Below the pieces are notes generated by a model. It searched no databases. It saw only the letters and a program-made list of their open reading frames with translations, and was not told the origin of the DNA. Of a DNA stretch of 64,000 bases, positions 58,849 through 64,000 are shown piece by piece; position 1 is the stretch's first letter, and the number at the start of each line of letters is the position of its first letter. This stretch comes from Shimia_B sp039815465 (GTDB lineage: Bacteria; Pseudomonadota; Alphaproteobacteria; Rhodobacterales; Rhodobacteraceae). The stretch is from positions 1 through 64,000 of the forward strand of contig JBCBZG010000013.1 in the NCBI GenBank assembly GCA_039815465.1, given 5' to 3'. The position numbers were made by a program, and so were the translations under genes.

Positions 58849-59430
58849 CTAGCCATCGCACCCATTGTGCAGCCGCCACATCACCGCGTTGTGTCCGTCT
58901 GGCACCGCTGCGCAGGGATCATCGGCGTAGCCCCGCAGAACGGCATATCGCTCCACCTGTGCCGGGGTCAGGATATCCAGCGTCACCAGATGCCGCGACA
59001 GATGAACATAGCGCAGCGCTGCCCGTGCCTCGGCTGCCGCGTCCACAAGGCGTTTGAGCGTGTGCCCCGTCACGGTGCCGTCGGAAAAGGCGCCATCAAG
59101 CGCCCGCTCTGCGGCGACGAGCGCGGCGCCCGCGCTTTGCGCCTCGCGTTGCATCTCAACAAATACAGCTTGAACCTGATCGCGTTGGGCCCCGGTCAGC
59201 TCCAACGCCTCCGCCAGGTCCAACACATGGAGCGGCCCCGGATAGCCATTGAGCTCCGCAGGGAGAGCCAGACCCCATCCGCGTCCGGCCTCCAAGTCCT
59301 CGCTGTCGTGGGCGGACAGGGCCGCGATCTCCCGCGTTTCCAGTCCGGAATAGGGTTGATGGGCGCTCTGTGCGCCGACAGCAGCGCCCAAGATCGCAAG
59401 GGCAGAGGCGAGGGGTAGAGCATATCGCAT
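58849..59430 (-). CDS. Spy/CpxP-like periplasmic helical protein
   Basis: A 193-residue protein with a signal peptide (YALPLASALAILGAAVGAQS) and an all-helical mature part whose LELTGAQRDQVQAVFVEMQR and LDILTPAQVERYAVLRGYAD contain the L-T-x-x-Q-x-x-x-I/V pattern of the CpxP/Spy/ZraP family. These are chaperones or metal-responsive stress proteins. The C-terminus ends with two Cys (PCAAV and NGCDG) that may form a disulphide. Divergent from the Crp/Fnr-type gene with 36 bp between. Confidence 0.78.
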   Translation of the reverse strand: MRYALPLASALAILGAAVGAQSAHQPYSGLETREIAALSAHDSEDLEAGRGWGLALPAELNGYPGPLHVLDLAEALELTGAQRDQVQAVFVEMQREAQSAGAALVAAERALDGAFSDGTVTGHTLKRLVDAAAEARAALRYVHLSRHLVTLDILTPAQVERYAVLRGYADDPCAAVPDGHNAVMWRLHNGCDG

Positions 59431-59466
59431 GTCAGGGTCTCCTTTTTTGAGGACCGCTGACAGATT

Positions 59467-60027
59467 GTGCTGCGCCCCGACATGATTATGATCATGTGTA
59501 TGGGCGCCTTCACACAGATGCTATCGACCTACGGGGAAGCGCGCCGCCTCGACGCCGGGTCTTACCTGTTCCATGCGGGCGATCTGGTGGACCACATCCA
59601 CCTCATCGCCACAGGTGGGGTGAGCCTCGAGCGTCTCCAGACCAGTGGCACTGTGACCTGCTTTCAGCGGGCAGGGCCCGGCGCGATTCTGGCCGAGGCA
59701 TCCCTGTATTCGGAAAGATACCACTGCGATGCGCGCGTAACGGCGGGGTGCCAGGTGTATCGCATGGCCAAGCGGGATGTGCTGGCACGGATCGACGCTG
59801 ACCCGACGCTGGCGCGCGATTGGGCCGCCTATTTGGCGCGCGCTGTTCAGCACGCGCGGCTCACAGCTGAAATCCGGGGATTAAAGACCGTGGGGGCGCG
59901 TCTCGATGCCTGGCTCGACGCTTTTGGGCCGCTTCCCGCGAAGGGGGAGTGGATGCAGCTCGCCCACGAACTCGCCGTCAGCCGCGAGGCGCTTTACCGC
60001 GAGCTGGCGGCGCGGCGGCAGGGATAA
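59467..60027 (+). CDS. Short Crp/Fnr-family transcriptional regulator
   Basis: A 186-residue protein with a cyclic-nucleotide-binding-type barrel (about 20-110: ARRLDAGSYLFHAGDLVDHI, GGVSLERLQTSGTVTCFQRA, GPGAILAEASLYSERYHCDA) and a short C-terminal winged helix (about 150-183: QLAHELAVSREALYRELAAR). The track of starts is uncertain: GTG at 59467 or ATG at 59482, 59494 or 59500. A near-palindrome ACATGATTATGATCATGT spans the start, a possible autoregulatory operator. Probably controls the divergent Spy-like gene. Confidence 0.82.
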   Translation: MLRPDMIMIMCMGAFTQMLSTYGEARRLDAGSYLFHAGDLVDHIHLIATGGVSLERLQTSGTVTCFQRAGPGAILAEASLYSERYHCDARVTAGCQVYRMAKRDVLARIDADPTLARDWAAYLARAVQHARLTAEIRGLKTVGARLDAWLDAFGPLPAKGEWMQLAHELAVSREALYRELAARRQG

Positions 60028-60093
60028 GACCAGGTAACCCCACGCCGCCCCGCGCGCCTTGCCCCGCACCATCGCCGCCGCTAAACGCGGGCT

Positions 60094-61194
60094 ATGAGCA
60101 TGAACACATTTGGCCACCTTTTCCGTGTCACCACCTGGGGCGAAAGCCACGGGCCTGCCCTAGGCTGCACCTTAGACGGCTGCCCCCCCGGCGTGCCGAT
60201 CACGGAGGACGCGCTCCAGGTCTGGCTCGATAAGCGCAAGCCCGGTCAGAACAAGTTCACGACCCAGCGGCGGGAGCCTGATGCGGTCAAAATCCTGTCG
60301 GGCGTGTTTGAGGGTGTGACGACCGGGACGCCAGTTCAGCTCATGATCGAAAACACCGATCAACGGTCCAAGGATTACGGCGACATCGCCGAGAAGTTCC
60401 GCCCTGGCCACGCCGACATCACCTATTTCCAGAAATACGGCATCCGCGACTACCGCGGCGGCGGGCGCAGCTCCGCCCGCGAAACCGCTGCTCGCGTTGC
60501 TGCGGGTGGGCTCGCGCGTGCGGCTTTGGCCGCGTTTGCTCCGGAGCTAGAGATCACCGGGTACATGGTCCAAATGGGCCCCCATGGCATCGAACGGGCC
60601 CGGTTTGATTGGGAGCAGATCGGTGAGAACCCATTCTGGACCCCGGATGCTCAAGCGGCCTCGGACTGGGCCACCTACCTTGATGACCTGCGCAAAAGCG
60701 GCAACAGCTGCGGCGCCGTGATCGAGGTCACAGCCCGTGGGGCGCCCGCCGGGCTCGGCGCGCCAGTCTACGGCAAGCTCGACACCGATCTGGGGGCTGC
60801 GATGCTGTCCATCAACGCTGTGAAGGGTGTCGAAATCGGAGAGGGCATGGCCGCAGCCGCGCTCACCGGGGATGCGAACGCGGATGAAATCACGATGGGC
60901 CCGGACGGGCCGGTCTATAGCTCCAACCACGCGGGCGGCATCTTGGGCGGGATCTCCACGGGCCAGGACATCGTGGTGCGCTTTGCGGTCAAACCGACCT
61001 CTTCGATCCTGACCCCGCGCAAAACGATCACAAAGTCGGGCGAGGCGGCGGAGATCATCACCAAGGGCCGGCACGACCCTTGCGTCGGCATCCGCGCCGT
61101 TCCGGTGGGCGAGGCGATGATGGCCTGCGTGCTCCTCGACCACCTGCTGCTCCACCGTGGTCAAGTGGGTGAGAACCAGGGTGTGATTGGGTAA
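60094..61194 (+). CDS. aroC: Chorismate synthase
   Basis: A 366-residue FMN-dependent enzyme that forms chorismate from EPSP, the last step of the shikimate pathway. Signatures: NTFGHLFRVTTWGESHGPAL, RPGHADITYFQKYGIRDYRG, GGGRSSARETAARVAAGGLA and SSNHAGGILGGISTGQDIVV, with R-H-D-P-C-V-G-I-R-A-V-P. Length normal. Likely promoter in the 66-bp gap after the Crp-like gene. Confidence 0.97.
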   Translation: MSMNTFGHLFRVTTWGESHGPALGCTLDGCPPGVPITEDALQVWLDKRKPGQNKFTTQRREPDAVKILSGVFEGVTTGTPVQLMIENTDQRSKDYGDIAEKFRPGHADITYFQKYGIRDYRGGGRSSARETAARVAAGGLARAALAAFAPELEITGYMVQMGPHGIERARFDWEQIGENPFWTPDAQAASDWATYLDDLRKSGNSCGAVIEVTARGAPAGLGAPVYGKLDTDLGAAMLSINAVKGVEIGEGMAAAALTGDANADEITMGPDGPVYSSNHAGGILGGISTGQDIVVRFAVKPTSSILTPRKTITKSGEAAEIITKGRHDPCVGIRAVPVGEAMMACVLLDHLLLHRGQVGENQGVIG

Positions 61195-61236
61195 TACCGC
61201 AGTCGATTTTCAGGTGGCTCCACATTGTCCGCTTTA

Positions 61237-61288
61237 GCGCCGTTCCGAGGGGTGGCGTTCGCGCCGCCCCGTGGGGGCGGAACGGCGC
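61237..61288. repeat. Long two-tier hairpin between aroC and leuB
   Basis: Outer arms GCGCCGTTCCG (61237-61247) and CGGAACGGCGC (61278-61288) pair perfectly over 11 bp. Inside, GGGGTGGCG (61249-61257), loop TTCG, CGCCGCCCC (61262-61270) forms a further 9-bp stem. No T-run on either side. It is in the 148-bp gap between the convergent aroC and leuB. Confidence 0.8.
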
Positions 61289-61342
61289 GGCCCGGCGTTG
61301 CCGTCGGGCACGTCCTTTGCGGCTAGGCGTTGATTGGCTGCA

Positions 61343-62443
61343 CTACCCCTGCGCGCCCAAGGCCGCGACCACGGCATCGCCCATCTCAGATGTCGACGCC
61401 GGAACCGCACCATCTGCCTGGAGCAAGTCTGCCGTGCGCACACCGTCTGCCAGCACCTGTTCCACTGCGCTCTCGATCCGCGCGGCCATGTCACCCATGT
61501 CGAACGAATAGCGCAGCGCCATGGCGAGGCTCAGGATACAGGCGCAGGGGTTCGCTTTCCCTTGACCCGCAATATCGGGGGCGGAGCCGTGGACCGGCTC
61601 GTAAAGCGCCTTTGGCCGACCGTTGTCCATGGGCGCCCCCAAAGAGGCCGACGGCAACATCCCCAGCGACCCCGTCAGCATTGCCGCCGCATCCGACAGC
61701 AAATCGCCGAATAGGTTGTCGGTCACGATCACATCGAACTGCGACGGCGCCCGCACAAGCTGCATCGCGCCTGCGTCGGCATACATGTGGCTCAGTTCCA
61801 CGTCGGAATACTCCGCCTCGTGGACCTCTGTGACGACAGTCCGCCACAGAATACCAGATTCCATGACATTGGCCTTTTCCATCGAACAGACCTTGTTCGA
61901 CCGCCGCCGCGCGAGCTCGAACGCCGACCGCGCAACACGCGCGATCTCGGATTCCGTGTAGCGCTGGGTGTTGATGCCCACACGCTCATTGCCTTCGTTG
62001 ATGATCCCGCGCGGTTCTCCGAAATAGATGCCGGAGGTCAGCTCCCGCACGATCATAATGTCGAGCCCGCTCACCACCTCGCGTTTCAGCGACGAAAACT
62101 CCGCCAGCGCTTCAAAGCACTGCGCTGGGCGCAAGTTGGCAAACAGGTCCATCTCCTTACGCAGCTTCAAAAGCCCACGTTCAGGTTTGACGGAAAAATC
62201 CAGCGCGTCGTATTTTGGCCCGCCCACCGCGCCGAGCAGCACGGCATCCACCGCCTGCGCTCGTGCCAGCGTATCGTCATGGAGCGGCGTTCCGTGGGCG
62301 TCATAGGCCGCGCCGCCGACCAGGTCCTCGCTCACCTCGAACGCAATGCCTTGGGTGCCCATCCAGTCGATGACCTTGCGCACCTCCGCCATGACCTCGG
62401 GCCCGATACCGTCGCCAGGTAGGATAAGCAGGGAATTGGTCAT
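61343..62443 (-). CDS. leuB: 3-isopropylmalate dehydrogenase
   Basis: A 366-residue decarboxylating dehydrogenase of leucine biosynthesis. ILPGDGIGPEVMAEVRKVID at the N-terminus, the substrate loop (LLKLRKEMDLFANLRPAQCF, with the Arg residues), IVRELTSGIYFGEPR, the conserved Lys in DKANVMES-like KANVMESGILWR, and YEPVHGSAPDIAGQGKANPC binding NAD. The start ATG at 62443 is preferred; the frame continues upstream without a ribosome site. Confidence 0.96.
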   Translation of the reverse strand: MTNSLLILPGDGIGPEVMAEVRKVIDWMGTQGIAFEVSEDLVGGAAYDAHGTPLHDDTLARAQAVDAVLLGAVGGPKYDALDFSVKPERGLLKLRKEMDLFANLRPAQCFEALAEFSSLKREVVSGLDIMIVRELTSGIYFGEPRGIINEGNERVGINTQRYTESEIARVARSAFELARRRSNKVCSMEKANVMESGILWRTVVTEVHEAEYSDVELSHMYADAGAMQLVRAPSQFDVIVTDNLFGDLLSDAAAMLTGSLGMLPSASLGAPMDNGRPKALYEPVHGSAPDIAGQGKANPCACILSLAMALRYSFDMGDMAARIESAVEQVLADGVRTADLLQADGAVPASTSEMGDAVVAALGAQG

Positions 62444-62493
62444 GGGGGCCTCCGATCTCTTTCCTTGGGCGGTAGCCGGGCAGGGGCAGGGCG

Positions 62494-63393
62494 TCAAGCC
62501 GACGGCCCTGGCCCGAGCTCTGCCGCCAGCACATCCCAGATCGCGCGGATGCGGGGCGTGCGGCGCATGGCCTCTGACGTGGTCAGCCACATGGGCAACC
62601 CCTCAATCTCAAAGGGCAGAGGCACGCGGTCCACCCTGGGGTCCCGATCCCCCATGGCGCAGGGCGCAAAACCAATACCGCAGCCCGCCGCGACGAGCTC
62701 CCACTGGGTGAGCGGGTCATCGCAGCGGGTGGCGAACATATCGCGCCGCGCTGGGAACCCGCGCGCGATCATCCCGTCGAGGATGCGGCGGTCTGTGTCA
62801 TAGCCCACCAGATCGAGCTCAAAGATTTCGGCCACGCTCTCCGGCCGCCCCATTCGGTCAAGGAATTCGCGCCCCGCATAGAGCCCGATGTCGAAGGTGC
62901 CTAGGAACTGCGTGATCAGATCCGGCTGCTCGGGGCGGTACATCCTCACCGCGATATCACTGTCACCAAAGGTCAGGTTCTCACTGTCGTCACTGGGCAC
63001 CAGGTCGATCTGTACGCCAGGGTAGCGGCGGCGCGCAGTCGCGATCACGGGCGGCACGACTGTGAAGGCCACATTGACCGATGCGGTGATCCGCACGCTG
63101 CCCGTCAGCTCCGTTTCGCGGGCGGCGGCGGCAACGCGGATGTCGTTCATGGCCCGCGCCATGGCGCGCGCGGCGGGCAAGATCGCTTCGCCCATCTCGG
63201 TCAGCGCGAGGCCCTTGGCATGGCGCGCGAAAAGCCGGGCACGCAGCGCGTCTTCGATGGCTTTCACCTGGCGCCCCAGCGTGGGTTGGCTCGCCCCCAG
63301 CCGCCGTGCCGCCGCGCTAAGGGAGCCTTCCTCCGCCACGGCGAGAAAGGCGCGCACAAGGGACCAATCGAGGGTTCTGAGCCGTTCATCCAT
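62494..63393 (-). CDS. LysR-family transcriptional regulator
   Basis: A 299-residue LysR. Winged helix (LDWSLVRAFLAVAEEGSLSA, ARRLGASQPTLGRQVKAIED) and effector domain (about 95-290: LVPSDDSENLTFGDSDIAVR, WELVAAGCGIGFAPCAMGDR). Divergent from the epimerase-like gene at 63486, 92 bp between starts, so that gene is its likely target. The second half of the domain is of the GcvA/CrgA-like branch. Confidence 0.93.
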   Translation of the reverse strand: MDERLRTLDWSLVRAFLAVAEEGSLSAAARRLGASQPTLGRQVKAIEDALRARLFARHAKGLALTEMGEAILPAARAMARAMNDIRVAAAARETELTGSVRITASVNVAFTVVPPVIATARRRYPGVQIDLVPSDDSENLTFGDSDIAVRMYRPEQPDLITQFLGTFDIGLYAGREFLDRMGRPESVAEIFELDLVGYDTDRRILDGMIARGFPARRDMFATRCDDPLTQWELVAAGCGIGFAPCAMGDRDPRVDRVPLPFEIEGLPMWLTTSEAMRRTPRIRAIWDVLAAELGPGPSA

Positions 63394-63485
63394 TCACAAA
63401 TGAATACCCATTCAGCGTTTCTGGTCAATTCCGCGCAGCGCACCCGGCAGATATGTTCACCGCATAGAGACAGGAGACCCAGACA

Positions 63486-64000
63486 ATGACCCCAATCGTG
63501 CTCATCCTCGGCGGCTCGGGCCGCTTTGGCCGCCACGCTGCGAAAGCCTTTGAAACCGCCGGTTGGGAGGTGCGCCAGTTCCGTCGCGGCACGGACACCC
63601 TATGGGACGCCGCCTGGGGCGCCCATGTCATCGTGAACGCTTGGAACATGCCGCCAAACCGTTGGAAACAGGAGGCGCTGAAGGCCCATGAAAGCGTGAT
63701 CGAGGTCGCGCAAGCCTCTGGCGCGACGGTGATTGTGCCGGGGAACGTCTATAACTTTGGCGCGGACATGCCTGCCCTGCTTGGCGCGGAAACGCCCCAC
63801 AACGCAAAGACGCCCTATGGGCGCATCCGCACCCAGATCGAAGCCGCCTACCGCACGTCCGGGGTGCGTACGATCATCCTCCGCGCCGGTGACTTCCTCG
63901 ATGATGAGCCATCGGGGAATTGGTTTGACGAAGTGATGGCCAAAACGCTGCCAAAGGGCCGGTTGACCTATCCAGGGTCCCTGGATGTGCCTCATGCCTG
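63486..64000 (+). CDS. NAD(P)-binding Rossmann-fold epimerase/reductase (cut by window end)
   Basis: The N-terminal 171 residues of an NmrA/NAD-dependent-epimerase-like protein. Nucleotide-binding motif IVLILGGSGRFGRHAAKAFE; ATVIVPGNVYNFGADMPALL contains the active-site region; TPYGRIRTQIEAAYRTSGVR, VRTIILRAGDFLD typical of short-chain atypical reductases. The 3' end is outside the window. GACAGGAGACCC precedes the ATG at 63486. Target of the divergent LysR by position. Confidence 0.85.
   Translation, partial: MTPIVLILGGSGRFGRHAAKAFETAGWEVRQFRRGTDTLWDAAWGAHVIVNAWNMPPNRWKQEALKAHESVIEVAQASGATVIVPGNVYNFGADMPALLGAETPHNAKTPYGRIRTQIEAAYRTSGVRTIILRAGDFLDDEPSGNWFDEVMAKTLPKGRLTYPGSLDVPHA

Noticed and set aside
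1..64000. CRISPR array or prophage
   Set aside because: No regularly spaced direct repeats and no capsid, tail or packaging genes were seen; the holin-family gene at 35551 belongs to the chromosomal YqjE-like group.

Overview
The window looks like chromosome of a high-GC alphaproteobacterium, most likely Rhodobacterales (Roseobacter group). The evidence is a PhyR/NepR/EcfG general stress response locus, a Rhodobacter-type petABC operon, several TRAP-transporter genes and GC-rich coding throughout. This assignment rests on recognition of the gene families; no phylogeny was run.

Layout. (1) 1-1473: the edge of an IS3-family element (orfA carries a nonsense codon, orfB is open to the window edge) abutting a decayed IS5-family transposase. 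(2) 1.6-18.9 kb: a catabolic/transport block with a LysR, ABM, MRJP-like, MDR, VOC and luciferase-like monooxygenase run; an Lrp regulator divergent from a pyruvate-dehydrogenase-E1-like enzyme; a RidA-cupin-TRAP operon that also encodes an OpuAC-type binding protein without a signal peptide; a second, exported MRJP protein; an AraC regulator and an M24 peptidase. The substrate is unknown. (3) 19.3-25.5 kb: a Crp/Fnr regulator, DUF1328, glutamate dehydrogenase, an acetolactate-synthase-like enzyme, CsbD and a MATE pump. (4) 25.5-44.9 kb: osmotic and general-stress genes (mscS-trkH-trkA, bacteriophytochrome kinase, DUF4112, Pmp3/YqaE, AI-2E, YihY, YqjD/YqjE-like proteins, DUF2383, PRC-barrel, phospholipase D, sensor kinase, ecfG, nepR, phyR, dps, entericidin, FNT channel). 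(5) 44.9-46.9 kb: a decayed mobile island at tRNA-Lys (IS5 remnant, broken integrase). (6) 47-64 kb: housekeeping genes: dapF, mtaB, GST, petABC, thiBPQ under a TPP riboswitch, a BCCT transporter, UspA, a Spy-like/Crp pair, aroC, leuB, a LysR and a window-truncated epimerase.

The main new observation is that sequences matching the EcfG promoter (GGAAC, 16-17 nt, CGTT or a close variant) lie in front of about a dozen transcription units between 20.3 and 44.1 kb. Several are exact matches. The locus therefore appears to hold the regulator core together with a dense group of its own targets. Two of these promoters place the ATG exactly 8 nt after the -10 box, predicting leaderless stress mRNAs. 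One promoter-terminator pair encloses about 120 nt without a convincing gene, a candidate stress-induced small RNA. The regulator itself is expressed from a 27-bp inverted repeat that reads as an EcfG-like promoter in both directions. All promoter calls are by eye.
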